From: a virus
Length of the DNA: 64,000 nucleotides
IMG/VR virus record: IMGVR_UViG_3300037193_001894
Coordinates: 17,352 to 81,351 of that record
Strand: one strand, 5' to 3'
A model generated the notes under the pieces. It was not told where the DNA came from. It did no database searches and saw only the letters and a list, made by a program, of their open reading frames with translations. A program made the position numbers and the translations under genes. Shown piece after piece: positions 23,199 to 32,512 of this stretch. Numbering within the stretch: the first letter of the stretch is position 1; each line of letters begins with the position of its first letter.

Positions 23199-24059
23199 TC
23201 ACGTCCAGGTCGCGGCGCTCGTGACCAACCGCTGTCGAGAGAGGGCCAACTGGGCGTTGACCGGCGTGGTGCGTCGCAGGGTCAGCACCGGGGAGATCGC
23301 CTGCGCCGCCAGGTTCGCCACCGACACTCCGGGGCTGGCGGCTGCAACGAAGGTGGTGCCGTCCGCCGACAGCGTGTGCTGTCCGACCTGGGAGGGGCTC
23401 ACCTCGGTCAGGGCCTGCATGAAGACCTTGATCCCGGACGCGGCCAGGCTGGGGCTGTCGTTCTTGACCCGGAAAGTCTTGTCCCCGGTCGAGTTCTGCT
23501 GGACGTTGCCCCAGTCGAAGTGCGTGGGGTGGTTGTCCAGCGGCTCGTCCAGGGTCGGGTGCCACAGCCGCATCCGGTGCAGGGCCTGGCCGGTGGTGGC
23601 CTTGCCGTAAAGGTGGATCGAGGTGGCCCGTGCGTCTCCGGTGTTCGCCTTGAGCCGGATCATCTGGTAGTTGGCCGCTCCGGCTCCGGCCAGGTCGTAG
23701 ATGTCGGAGCGGTACCGGGTAGCCACCTGGTTGATAGTGGTCGGGATCGCGGCGTCGATCAGGGTCCAGGTGCCGTCGATCAGGGTGGTGGAGTCGTTCG
23801 ACCCCTCCATCCGCCAGGTGACCCCAGCGCCCCACGCCGAGTCGATGTAGATGTGGCTGATGTCCATCCGGTAGGGGAAGACGAAGCCGATGTAAACGGA
23901 GTCGTAGCCGTCCACGTTCGCGGCGGACTCGTCGTTGAAGTACGTCTTGGAGGCGCTGATCTCCGTCACCACGTTCGAGCCGTTGATGAAGTAGACCCGG
24001 CTCCCGTCTCGGTCGTACTCGATCTTGGGTGCGGGCAGGTCCGCGTGTGATCCGGCCAT
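23199..24059 (-). CDS. Minor tail protein, paralogue of 24301-25107
   Basis: 286 residues beginning MAGSHADLPAPKIEYDRDGS. A beta-rich N-terminal domain (YDSVYIGFVFPYRMDISHIY, WRMEGSNDSTTLIDGTWTLI) looks like a discoidin/F5-8-type sandwich; a conserved block IHLYGKATT...RLWHPTLDEPLDNHP...FDWGNV is shared with the paralogue (LHLYGKRSE, FWHPTLNQPLSDSP, LDWGNR). Part of the distal tail cluster. Confidence 0.75.
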   Translation of the reverse strand: MAGSHADLPAPKIEYDRDGSRVYFINGSNVVTEISASKTYFNDESAANVDGYDSVYIGFVFPYRMDISHIYIDSAWGAGVTWRMEGSNDSTTLIDGTWTLIDAAIPTTINQVATRYRSDIYDLAGAGAANYQMIRLKANTGDARATSIHLYGKATTGQALHRMRLWHPTLDEPLDNHPTHFDWGNVQQNSTGDKTFRVKNDSPSLAASGIKVFMQALTEVSPSQVGQHTLSADGTTFVAAASPGVSVANLAAQAISPVLTLRRTTPVNAQLALSRQRLVTSAATWT

Positions 24060-24304
24060 CAGGTCACATCTCCTTCATAGGACTGGGCCGTTGCGTCGGC
24101 CTGATTCAGGATCACGATCCGGTTGATCGTCGGCACAATCGGTGTGCCCCACCCCTTCTGGGGCACGAGTACGTCCAGCGTGGGGGGTATCTCGAACCCG
24201 ACGTTGAGGACCGCCTCGAAGGTCGCATCGGGGCTGGAGGCAAGGAACGACGACGGGTCGAACCCGACGTTCTCGTATGCCTCCACGGTGGCGTCCTGAC
24301 TCAT
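24059..24304 (-). CDS. Small repeat-containing tail protein (81 aa)
   Basis: ATGA-coupled to the upstream gene and TGATG-coupled downstream. Starts MSQDATVEAYENVGFDPSSF and contains a second copy, DATFEAVLNVGFEI, plus DATAQSYEGDVT at the end, resembling the half-repeats of the 20875-21408 product. The segment VPQKGWGTPIVPTINRIVIL parallels VGERGWGVRMEPARVLVY in that protein, so the two are homologous small genes placed after paralogous tail genes. Confidence 0.7.
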   Translation of the reverse strand: MSQDATVEAYENVGFDPSSFLASSPDATFEAVLNVGFEIPPTLDVLVPQKGWGTPIVPTINRIVILNQADATAQSYEGDVT

Positions 24305-25107
24305 GAGACCCAGCCTCCCGCCGTGGCGTAGATGCGCTGGGTCCAGAGGCTCAAGACTGCCGTGGCCAGCAGGCTCTGCTGGATGGTGACCAGCCCGCTG
24401 ATCTCCCCAGGGGCGAGGGACGGGATGACGGCAGCGGCCCCCAGGGGGCCTCCCTCGTAGGCGAACTGGTGCTGGCTGACGAAGGTGGGGTTGGCGTCGG
24501 TCAGGGCCTCCATCCCGACCGTGATGTTGGTCGCCGTGACCAGGTTCGAGACGTTCTTGACTCGGACCTGGCGGGACTCCGAGGTGCCCCGAGGCCGGTT
24601 CCCCCAGTCCAGGTGCGCGGGCGAGTCGCTCAGCGGCTGGTTCAGCGTCGGGTGCCAGAACTCCAGCCGATCGGAGTCCTCAGACCTCTTGCCGTACAGA
24701 TGCAGCGTGGCGATCTGCGAGGAGGAGAGTTGCGCGGAGTGGCTCATCAGGACCCGCATGGTCTTGACGTTCACCAGGGGCTGCGGAACTGCGGCGACGA
24801 GCGTCCGGTATCCGGGGATGGCCGTCCCCCGGTGGGAGATCGAGCCTCGCCCAGTCCAGGTCCCGTCGTAGCCGTTGGTGGTGTCCTCGGAGGTCTCCAC
24901 GGTGCTGATGAACCGGTACTGCCCACCGAAGGCCCCGGCATCCGCGAAGTAGTGGGTGATGGTGACCCGCTTCGGGAAGAAGAACATCACCCAGTTATTG
25001 CCGCTCCGGTTCACCACGTCGCCGCTGTTCTCGTTGTTCATCACCTTCAACTCGGCAGCGGTCACCGGGACCACGGTCTGGGTGCCGCTGGGCATGGTGT
25101 AGGCCAC
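24301..25107 (-). CDS. Minor tail protein, paralogue of 23199-24059 (start uncertain)
   Basis: The first conventional start is GTG 25107 (268 aa), but homology to the paralogue extends upstream: IAGNYPDVPGPRIAYDRDGT aligns with MAGSHADLPAPKIEYDRDGS. The codon matching the paralogue's ATG is ATC at 25165-25167, with AAGGAGG 9 bases before it and a stop (TGA) at 25183-25185. True initiation may therefore be at a non-canonical AUC. The shared block LHLYGKRSE...FWHPTLNQPL...LDWGNR confirms the family. Confidence 0.75.
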   Translation of the reverse strand: MAYTMPSGTQTVVPVTAAELKVMNNENSGDVVNRSGNNWVMFFFPKRVTITHYFADAGAFGGQYRFISTVETSEDTTNGYDGTWTGRGSISHRGTAIPGYRTLVAAVPQPLVNVKTMRVLMSHSAQLSSSQIATLHLYGKRSEDSDRLEFWHPTLNQPLSDSPAHLDWGNRPRGTSESRQVRVKNVSNLVTATNITVGMEALTDANPTFVSQHQFAYEGGPLGAAAVIPSLAPGEISGLVTIQQSLLATAVLSLWTQRIYATAGGWVS

Positions 25108-25156
25108 CGTGCCGTCCCGGTCGTAGGCGATCCGGGGGCCGGGGACATCGGGGTAG

Positions 25157-25618
25157 TTACCGGCGATCTGAACCAGCCTCCTTCAGCAGGAACCAGGCCT
25201 CCAGGCCTGCCTCGTGGTCCGGGGCGTCCACCTTCCGGCCCCGATTGAGTGCAGGGCGACAGCCGGGTGGACGCAGGGCAACTGCGGAGCGACCCTTGAC
25301 CTGCTCCTCCGTGAAGAGGTAGGTCGAGCCTCCGGCGATCACTGCGAGGATGTCGAACCCGCCCTCGCACGGCGTGCGATCCTCCTGGTCACGAGTCGAT
25401 CGCCGGGTCACCCTCACGTCGGCGTCCCAGCGGTCTCGGCCCGTGTTGTAGCAGGCCAACTTCACCTGCACGCGCTTCAGCACGCCATCGGTATCGGTGA
25501 TGAGGTCGTAGCCCTGAGCGTGCCCCCAGGGCACAGAGATTCCGACGCCCTTCTCCGCAGCAGCGGCGGCGAAGCGCATCTCGGCTGCGGTCCCCGCACC
25601 GCACGGTGTCCATCCCAT
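25157..25618 (-). CDS. PD-(D/E)XK endonuclease of the intron/homing type
   Basis: 153 residues. GTAAEMRFAAAAAEKGVGISV, then GYDLITDTDGVLKRVQVKLA, then FDILAVIAGGSTYLFTEEQV follow the pattern of PDDEXK_5-type group I intron endonucleases: candidate catalytic residues E13, D38 and Q51-V-K53. The gene is inserted between two tail genes, TGATG-coupled at its 5' end. Its product would cut double-stranded DNA at a specific site and spread the gene. No intron is visible, so it looks free-standing. Confidence 0.72.
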   Translation of the reverse strand: MGWTPCGAGTAAEMRFAAAAAEKGVGISVPWGHAQGYDLITDTDGVLKRVQVKLACYNTGRDRWDADVRVTRRSTRDQEDRTPCEGGFDILAVIAGGSTYLFTEEQVKGRSAVALRPPGCRPALNRGRKVDAPDHEAGLEAWFLLKEAGSDRR

Positions 25619-26247
25619 CAGACCCTCCTCACGCGGACCTGGACCACCAGGTCGGATCCTGCTGCGTCGGTGCCCACCTGGTCGATGTCGATGGTCAGGT
25701 AGTCCTCGACCTCCAGCACAGGGTCATTCGGGGTCGCCGTGCTGGTGTTGCCTCCGGCCGGGATGGTCGGCTGCGACGCCTGGCTGGTGAAGATCGTGTT
25801 GCCGTTCTTGTTCACGTCCACGATCAGCGGCTGCCCGGCCGGTGGCGTGCCCACCGAGACCCGGATCACCTCGATGACCGACGCCTCCTCGATGTAGAAG
25901 CGCAGGTTCCCGACCTGCGGGCTGGCCATCCCAGCCAGGGTGAACGAGAACGTCTCCTTGTCGAAGTCGGTGTTGCCGACCGAGACGTTCTCGAAGTAGA
26001 TCTCCTGGGTGGAGCCCGACGGGGTGACGCCGATCCGCACGATCTGGGGCTGGTCGAGGTAGAAGTCGATCACCCCGTCCTCGATCGTGAACGGGTTCGG
26101 CAGGGGCGTCCCGCCGACGGACTCGGAGTAGATCGCCTCCATGATCAGGTCGGTGGTGCCGGGGTCCAGCAGGCGCACGATGCTGTTGGTCATCAGGTTG
26201 CCTGCGTCGTCCTGGACCGGCCGGTGGAAGTGCTCTCGGGTGGGCAT
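25618..26247 (-). CDS. Tail/baseplate-associated protein (209 aa)
   Basis: Starts MPTREHFHRPVQDDAGNLMT; ATG 26247 is preceded by AAGGAA. The N-terminus (HRPVQDDAGNLMTNSIVRLL, PLPNPFTIEDGVIDFYLDQP, VRIGVTP) is typical of phage appendage attachment domains with a short beta-sandwich; the C-terminal half is another beta domain (NTIFTSQASQP, YLTIDIDQVGTDAAGSDLVV). Member of the distal tail cluster; exact role unknown. Confidence 0.72.
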   Translation of the reverse strand: MPTREHFHRPVQDDAGNLMTNSIVRLLDPGTTDLIMEAIYSESVGGTPLPNPFTIEDGVIDFYLDQPQIVRIGVTPSGSTQEIYFENVSVGNTDFDKETFSFTLAGMASPQVGNLRFYIEEASVIEVIRVSVGTPPAGQPLIVDVNKNGNTIFTSQASQPTIPAGGNTSTATPNDPVLEVEDYLTIDIDQVGTDAAGSDLVVQVRVRRV

Positions 26248-26256
26248 GTCGATTCC

Positions 26257-28794
26257 TTACTCGGAGGCCGGGACGGCGGACGGGATGACGAGGGACTCGC
26301 CGAGGACGATGTTGGTGCCGTAGACCGAGGAGGAGGCCCGGGCTTCGCCCTCCCAGACACCTCGGGGCTGGTCGCCGTCGAGGTACCCCTGCTCGAACTC
26401 GGTGAGGTCGAGACCGTTGTCGGTGACGAACGCGCAGTCCACGTAGATCACGGTGCCCGAAGGGGGCGGGGGCGCGTACCCGGCGTCGCCGATCTGCGGA
26501 GCCGAGGCGAACTCGATGAACAGCAGCCAGTGCGTGGCCTGGTCGCTGGTCGCGGTGTTGAGGTAGCGGAACGGCTCCCACTCCACCCCCGGCCCGATGC
26601 GTACCGGGAAGGAGATCGAGTCCTCCTTGACGAAGACGCTCACGCCGTACGGGCGCTCGTAGTACCGGGCGTACAGCGTCACCCAGATCTCGTCGTCGGG
26701 GCTGGAGATCTGGACCTCGCCGGAGAGCGTCCGGAACTCGGGGATCCGGAACATGCCGTGGTGCTCGCCCTGGAGGTCGCCCTGCTCGGGGCCGTCGGGT
26801 CCCTTGACCAGCAGGCCCGCCCGCTGCCCCGTCGATCCGACGGTGTACTTGAACACCCGGTTGCCGTGGTGGGAGTTGTTCACCTCCACCATCTCGATGG
26901 CGACCATGTTGAACTCGACCGCGAGGATCTCCACCGAGGGGTTGGCCTCGATGTTGACCTGCAACCCCTCGCTGACCATCCAGGACTTGAGCAGCGCGAA
27001 GGTCTGCGGGGTGCCGAAGTAGTAGGCCAGCGGCGTCGCCCAGTCCCCCGTGGTGGCATCCGCCGTCCGAGGGATGAGGTAGCCGTTCACGTCGAGGGCG
27101 CGGAAGAACTCGTCGGAGAAGGTGATCGAGTACTCCTGGACCGTCCCGTCCCCGGTCACCGGGATCTGCTCGTTGCCGAGCATGTAGGTCTGGCTGACCG
27201 AGCCGAGGTACCAGGACCAGACCGCATCGGCGGTGCTGCGGACCCGGACCTTCATCTCCATCGCGAGCACGTCGGTCATCGTGGTGCGGCCCTCGGGCAA
27301 GGAGACCACCGCCGAGGGGCTGCTCGACCAGGCCTCAGCGAGCCGGACTCCGGTGGCGTCGTCGCCGTCGGTCCACGGGTGCGTGCCGCTCGATCCGACC
27401 GCCACGAAGTCCCCGGCGATCGCACTCATCGCGGCGGGCTGGGCCGAGGCCTGGGTGATGTCGGGATCGGCGGTGTCGAGCCCGCCGTAGAGCGAGAAGT
27501 GCAGGATCGTGCAGTGGTCCTGGTAGGTGGGGTTCTCGCTGAACTGGTCGAGCCAGGACCAGCCGAAGTAGCCGTTCCCGTTCGGGGTGATGACCGGGAG
27601 GATCCAGTCCTCGTAGCCGGAGAGGGTGTAGTGGTTCTCCACCGCGTCCTGGCTGCTGACCTCCGAGTCGAGGTGCAGGGTCGGCGCGGTGTACTCGTGG
27701 GTGGCCGTGAGGGTGTCGTCGAGGATGAGCAGTTGCAGGGTGCGTCCGATCTCGGTGTTCTCGAACGGGTCGCTCTGGTCGAGGTCGATGACGGTGACGA
27801 AGTTGCCGGGCTTCCACTCCTGGAGCCACCAGATGTAGGAGCCGCGAGAGCCCCGGGTCTGGGCCAGGATCACGTCGGGGTCCGCCACGAGGTCCGTGCC
27901 GTTCCACCGGAACCGGCGCAGGATCAGCCGGTCGGAGAGGTCGCTGGCCGAGTTGTTGTAGGTGGTCTCCTGGATCGCGGCGATGACCGAGCCGTCGCTG
28001 GCCCCGCAGGTGTTGACGAAGCCGGTGACGCCGTTGGAGGACGTGTAGGTGTAGGTGTAGAAGTCGGCGGTCTGGTCGAGCAGAGTCCCGGAGTAGTCGT
28101 AGACCCGGAAGTACTGGTGGTCGCCGCTTTGGAGGTAGTCGGTCTGCACCTTGACCGCGAACACGCCGGTTCCGAGTGTGTGAGCCCTGCCGGGCGACCA
28201 GGAGTCCTTCGCCCCCAGCGGGACCACGAAGGACAGGTCCGGGAGGATGGTCTCCCCGTCCCCGGCGATGTCGAACCGGATCAGGAAGACGCCCCGGTGC
28301 TCGGTGGCCCCGTTGTTGGTCCAGCCATTCACGAAGATGACGCCGTGCACCGTGTTGCCGGTGCGCCACCAGGAGTCCGCCCAGTCCGAGTACGACGGCC
28401 TGGCGTCGAGCACCGTGGCCCACTCGGCGGGCAGGTTCTCCGAGGAGAAGATGACGGTCGGGGCCACGTCGTCGGCGGAGGGGTTCTGCGCGACAGCATC
28501 GGTCGCGGGCTTGTCCTTGACGATGCCCGCAGCCAACTGCCCCGGGCTGCCGTCGCCGATCGAGTTGGTGACCAGCACCACCCCTCCCCCGATCGGGTGG
28601 TACTGCGGCACGTGCGGCTGCTGGTCGGCGAGGTACTTGCGGTCGGAGACGCCCTGGGAGCCCAGCCGGGCGTTGACCAGCGCCCCGGAGGCGACCAGCA
28701 CCCGGTCGTCGGCCAGGGGGTAGCCCTCCGGCGTGTAGCCCCACTGCCCGAAGGTGTTCGGGGCCAACTTGGTGACGGCGAGGGTCTCAGCCAC
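26257..28794 (-). CDS. Large minor tail protein (845 aa)
   Basis: GTG 28794 has GGGAGG 6 bases upstream and overlaps the previous stop by 8 bases. The N-terminal 450 residues contain repeated beta-propeller-like segments (GVVLVTNSIGDGS, VHGVIFVNGWTNNG, YFRVYDYSGTLLDQ, NFVTVIDLDQSDPF, HCTILHFSLYGGLD), each a reporting-strand pattern typical of propellers. The C-terminal half is beta-sandwich-like. A host-surface-binding role is probable; no catalytic motif seen. Confidence 0.72.
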   Translation of the reverse strand: MAETLAVTKLAPNTFGQWGYTPEGYPLADDRVLVASGALVNARLGSQGVSDRKYLADQQPHVPQYHPIGGGVVLVTNSIGDGSPGQLAAGIVKDKPATDAVAQNPSADDVAPTVIFSSENLPAEWATVLDARPSYSDWADSWWRTGNTVHGVIFVNGWTNNGATEHRGVFLIRFDIAGDGETILPDLSFVVPLGAKDSWSPGRAHTLGTGVFAVKVQTDYLQSGDHQYFRVYDYSGTLLDQTADFYTYTYTSSNGVTGFVNTCGASDGSVIAAIQETTYNNSASDLSDRLILRRFRWNGTDLVADPDVILAQTRGSRGSYIWWLQEWKPGNFVTVIDLDQSDPFENTEIGRTLQLLILDDTLTATHEYTAPTLHLDSEVSSQDAVENHYTLSGYEDWILPVITPNGNGYFGWSWLDQFSENPTYQDHCTILHFSLYGGLDTADPDITQASAQPAAMSAIAGDFVAVGSSGTHPWTDGDDATGVRLAEAWSSSPSAVVSLPEGRTTMTDVLAMEMKVRVRSTADAVWSWYLGSVSQTYMLGNEQIPVTGDGTVQEYSITFSDEFFRALDVNGYLIPRTADATTGDWATPLAYYFGTPQTFALLKSWMVSEGLQVNIEANPSVEILAVEFNMVAIEMVEVNNSHHGNRVFKYTVGSTGQRAGLLVKGPDGPEQGDLQGEHHGMFRIPEFRTLSGEVQISSPDDEIWVTLYARYYERPYGVSVFVKEDSISFPVRIGPGVEWEPFRYLNTATSDQATHWLLFIEFASAPQIGDAGYAPPPPSGTVIYVDCAFVTDNGLDLTEFEQGYLDGDQPRGVWEGEARASSSVYGTNIVLGESLVIPSAVPASE

Positions 28795-31700
28795 GAGGCA
28801 CCTCCCTGATCCACTGGGTCGCCACGACCGTGCCTCCCTCGGCCTCCCAGCCGTCGGTGTTGCCGCTCTCGCCACCGGGGTTGATCGAGAGGTTCCGCCA
28901 GAACGCCGTGGGGGTCTCCACGACCGGGGGCTCCTGGAGCAGGAACTGCCGGTAGAGGAACCACCAGTTCTCCGGGATGGGCTTGCTCCAGGTCTTGAAC
29001 ATCGGGCTGTCGGTGACCGCAGGGAACTGGTCGTACGGCGTCTGGTTCGGCCCGCCGTGCTCGATGGTCTCGCGGGGCATCGCGCCCAACTCCATCGTGG
29101 AGTACCAGGGCCGGATCAGCAGCGCGCTCACGTGGGCGTTCTGGCGGTAGGAGCGGACCCGGAAGCGCAGGCTGGAGCCGTCCCCGACATCCTGGGTCTC
29201 CGAGGGCACCGAGGGGAACAGGAAGGCCGCGTGCGGGTTGTTGCGGATGTCGAAGACCCGGTACCAGGTGTTGCCGTCGTCGTTGGAGAACTCCCACACG
29301 ATGGGGTCCTCGAACAGCGAGATGTTGTCCACGTAGAAGGTGTCGCGGGTCGCGCCCTCCTGGTAGAGCCGGACCGAGACCCGGCCGTCGTAGCCCTCGA
29401 AGCCCTCGGCCTGGTTGACCAGCGCCACGTCGTCCCAGGTCGGCGCGTACGGCGCGGGGTCGGACGCCTCGATGGCGTCCCAGGTGCCCAGCGCCTCCAC
29501 GTCGGCCCAGGTGCGGCCGGGGTCGGGGACGGACCCGCCCTCGCCGACGGTGTGTCCGACGTACCACTCGGTGATCCGGCCGGGCTGGGCGTAGGCGACC
29601 TCATCGGCGAGCACCTCGCCGGTCTCCGCGACGATCTGGAGGTGCAGCGGCCCACCGAGGTTGGTCGGCGCGTACACCCGGGCCGCAGCGTAGATCCGGC
29701 CACCCACGGCGGGGTAGAGGAACTGGCTGCTCTCGATGCCCCCGGTCGAGGCCGGGGTGCCCTCCAGGGTGTCGGCAGCCAGGTCGTCCCAGACCGGCAG
29801 GTTCGGGTCCGGCTCGGACCCCTCGATGTCGTTCCAGGTGCCCATCTGCTCGATGAAGTTCCAGAACCCGTTCGAGGCCAGGGAGTCCCCGGCGACCGCC
29901 ACCCGGTCCACCCGCACGGTGGTGCCGATGTCGGTGTTGAGGTCGCTGCTCTGGGTGATCTGAGCCCCGCCGTAGCGCCTCCAGCGCAGCAGCCGGGGGT
30001 CGTTGAAGTCCGGGTCCGAGAGCATCTGGTGGGGAGGCGTCTGAGAGGTGGCGAACTGGATCCCCCGGACGTTGCGGCGCGAGGAGAGCACCTTGCTGGT
30101 GGCCTCGACGTAGCCGCCGATCAGGGAAGCGGCAGTGAGCCCGGAGGGGCTGTCGAGACGCCAAGGCCGAGCGCTGGTCTCCAGCACGTCCATGTCGTGG
30201 AAGTGGAGCAGGTACTCCTCGGTGTCGTCGGCGGCGGTGTAGTCCACCTTGAACATCCGGATCGAGTTCAGCCCGACGAAGTAGGCCACCTTCGCGGTGT
30301 GCCGGACCTCGATGGTCTCGTAGTAGTGCCGACCGACCTGGGTGAAGCGCGGGGCCTGCCGGACGCCCTGGTGCCAGGGGATCAGGTTGAACGAAGGGCT
30401 CAGCGCCTTGAGCCGGTCCTGCGCGTTCGGGTCCTCGGCGTAGAGCGCCTCGGTCGGGGTGTACTCGGGGTAGACGTTCTCCGAGTGGACGAGGTTCATC
30501 AGGCGCTGCTGGTCGGCGAACCGGACCACCGCCCCGAGGTCCTGGTTGACCTTCGCGCCGGAGCCGCCCGGGGATGCCTCGGAGGCCCCGCTCACGTTGC
30601 GGAGCGCGACCGAGTTCTCGTAGGTCTCGCGGGTGAACACCTTGACCTTGCGGGTCATCGGGAAGATCGAGGAGTAGGGCTGGGCGACGAGGTTGGTGAA
30701 CTCGAACTTGAAGAAGCGGGCGAGCACCGGGTCGAACTTCAAGAGCCCCTTGTGCAACTTGAAGTCGCGGTTGATCGGGGTCCACTCCAGGGACTCGTAG
30801 ATGTCGCCGGGGCCACCGACGAACCCCCACGGGTTGATCGAGTCGTCGCCGACGGTGCGGGTGTCGGGGTTCTGCCGGAGCAGCGCGTTGCGGGTGTGGT
30901 CCGGCCGCTCCTCGCCGATCTCCGGGCGGGCCAGGAACTCCCCGAGGGTGTCGGCGGACAGGAACTCCTCGCCGTCGAACGCGCCCTGCTTGAGGATCGC
31001 CCCGGCCAGGATGTACCCGCCCCGGCCCACGTCGGCGTTGGAGTCCTTGCGCAGCGCCCCGAACCTCAGGGTCCCGGCCAGGTCCTGGTCGGCGAACGGG
31101 AGCCCGGTCGCGAGGTCGATCCCGCTGGCCTGGGGGACGTACGGCGCAGCGGACGCCCCGGCGTTGAAGTCCGGCATCAGCATCTGCACCTGGTCGCCCT
31201 CGGAGACCACCACGACGCGCAGCGAGTCGTTGACGACGAAGGTCGCCGGGGCCGCGAGCGTCGCGCCCCGGACGGTGGCCACGATCTGGCTGTCCTTCCA
31301 CTCGACCCGGAGGCCGGGCCAGTCGATGAACACCCGGGGGTCGGTGGAGGTGGAGGCGAACTGCGGCTGGATGGCCAGCCCGACCCACCAGTCCTTGGCC
31401 GGGTCCCACTGGATCATCGTGTTGTCGATGTCGAGGTAGCCGAAGTCCTCGGCGGGGAACAGGACGCCGCTGGCCTTGGAGGACACCGCGCCACGGGGCT
31501 GGAGGCCCGGGAAGCGCAGCGGGGAGTCGGAGGCCTCGAAGCCCCCGGACAGGTCGAGCGCCTGGGCGGAGTAGTAGAGGTTGACGCTGACCCCGGAGGT
31601 GGTCGGGTCCACCTCGAAGCGGTCCACCGTCTGGGGTCCGCCGTTGCCGTCCCGGGCGTCGGCGTAGAGGTTGACCACGGCGTACGGCACCGGCTGGGGC

Positions 31701-32512
31701 TCGCACTTCCAGATGTCGTCCTCGCCGACGCGCTGCGACTTGGGGGTCCGGGCGATCGCGGCCCTGGTCGGCCAGAGGATGTCCGAGGCGCTGTACTGGC
31801 GCAGCACGAAGTCCACCGGGGAGCCGAGCAGGTCGGTGGAGGAGGAGAAGGTCTCGGCCAGGTCCACCTGCTGGGTGGGGGTGAGGTCGCCCGGCAGGTC
31901 GGTGCGGTCGGCGACGGTGTGGCCGACCTGGAAGTCCTGCACGGCCAGCGAGTAGTTGACCGGATCCCCACGGCGGTCCCGGGGGACGCCCTTGGTGGGG
32001 ATGCGGGTGAGCACCAGCCGGAACCGGCTGGCCTTGATGTTGCGCGAGTGCACGTTCACGTCGTGCCAGTGGCCCGCGCCCCGGTGCTGGTGGTGGCGGT
32101 GGGTGTTGTCGAAGACGCCCTCGTGGACCACCTTCGGGGTGGAGTCCTTGAGGGTGACCACCACCGGCTTGCCGTTGCGCTTGCGGCGGACCGGACGCCA
32201 CTCCTCGTACCGCTCGTTGTAGTACTGGAGCCAGGCCCGGCAGGGGAAGTTCGACAGCCTGAACTGGAACTTGTTGACCAACTTGGTCGTGTTCAGGCTC
32301 ACCTCCATCACCTCGCGGATCGGCGAGGTGGCCCGGCGCTGCGGGGTGGCCCAGAACCGGTTCGGGGAGTCCCACTTGGTGCCGCCCAGGGCAGCAGTGT
32401 TGGCCTCGTAGAGGCTCTTGAGGTCCTCCAGCGGCACGCCGTCGATGTAGAGCCGGGAGAGCACCTCTCCGTTCAGGCCCGGGGCCACGGAGATCGCGGG
32501 GATCTTAGCCAT
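28787..32512 (-). CDS. Very large tail/baseplate protein (1241 aa)
   Basis: ATG 32512 (MAKIPAISVAPGLN) overlaps the upstream stop by 8 bases; a longer in-frame start is less likely. It begins with MAKIPAISVAPGLNGEVLSR-type attachment sequence and contains several jelly-roll-like domains. Two copies of a W-x-x-(V/I)-E-x-(L/M)-G-T-W-(D/N)-x-I-E-x-S-(D/E)-P motif occur around 29450-29520 and 29785-29850 (GTWDAIEASDP, GTWNDIEGSEP), with a third in the neighbouring 32505 gene. Probably a structural baseplate or fibre component. Confidence 0.75.
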   Translation of the reverse strand: MAKIPAISVAPGLNGEVLSRLYIDGVPLEDLKSLYEANTAALGGTKWDSPNRFWATPQRRATSPIREVMEVSLNTTKLVNKFQFRLSNFPCRAWLQYYNERYEEWRPVRRKRNGKPVVVTLKDSTPKVVHEGVFDNTHRHHQHRGAGHWHDVNVHSRNIKASRFRLVLTRIPTKGVPRDRRGDPVNYSLAVQDFQVGHTVADRTDLPGDLTPTQQVDLAETFSSSTDLLGSPVDFVLRQYSASDILWPTRAAIARTPKSQRVGEDDIWKCEPQPVPYAVVNLYADARDGNGGPQTVDRFEVDPTTSGVSVNLYYSAQALDLSGGFEASDSPLRFPGLQPRGAVSSKASGVLFPAEDFGYLDIDNTMIQWDPAKDWWVGLAIQPQFASTSTDPRVFIDWPGLRVEWKDSQIVATVRGATLAAPATFVVNDSLRVVVVSEGDQVQMLMPDFNAGASAAPYVPQASGIDLATGLPFADQDLAGTLRFGALRKDSNADVGRGGYILAGAILKQGAFDGEEFLSADTLGEFLARPEIGEERPDHTRNALLRQNPDTRTVGDDSINPWGFVGGPGDIYESLEWTPINRDFKLHKGLLKFDPVLARFFKFEFTNLVAQPYSSIFPMTRKVKVFTRETYENSVALRNVSGASEASPGGSGAKVNQDLGAVVRFADQQRLMNLVHSENVYPEYTPTEALYAEDPNAQDRLKALSPSFNLIPWHQGVRQAPRFTQVGRHYYETIEVRHTAKVAYFVGLNSIRMFKVDYTAADDTEEYLLHFHDMDVLETSARPWRLDSPSGLTAASLIGGYVEATSKVLSSRRNVRGIQFATSQTPPHQMLSDPDFNDPRLLRWRRYGGAQITQSSDLNTDIGTTVRVDRVAVAGDSLASNGFWNFIEQMGTWNDIEGSEPDPNLPVWDDLAADTLEGTPASTGGIESSQFLYPAVGGRIYAAARVYAPTNLGGPLHLQIVAETGEVLADEVAYAQPGRITEWYVGHTVGEGGSVPDPGRTWADVEALGTWDAIEASDPAPYAPTWDDVALVNQAEGFEGYDGRVSVRLYQEGATRDTFYVDNISLFEDPIVWEFSNDDGNTWYRVFDIRNNPHAAFLFPSVPSETQDVGDGSSLRFRVRSYRQNAHVSALLIRPWYSTMELGAMPRETIEHGGPNQTPYDQFPAVTDSPMFKTWSKPIPENWWFLYRQFLLQEPPVVETPTAFWRNLSINPGGESGNTDGWEAEGGTVVATQWIREVPRG

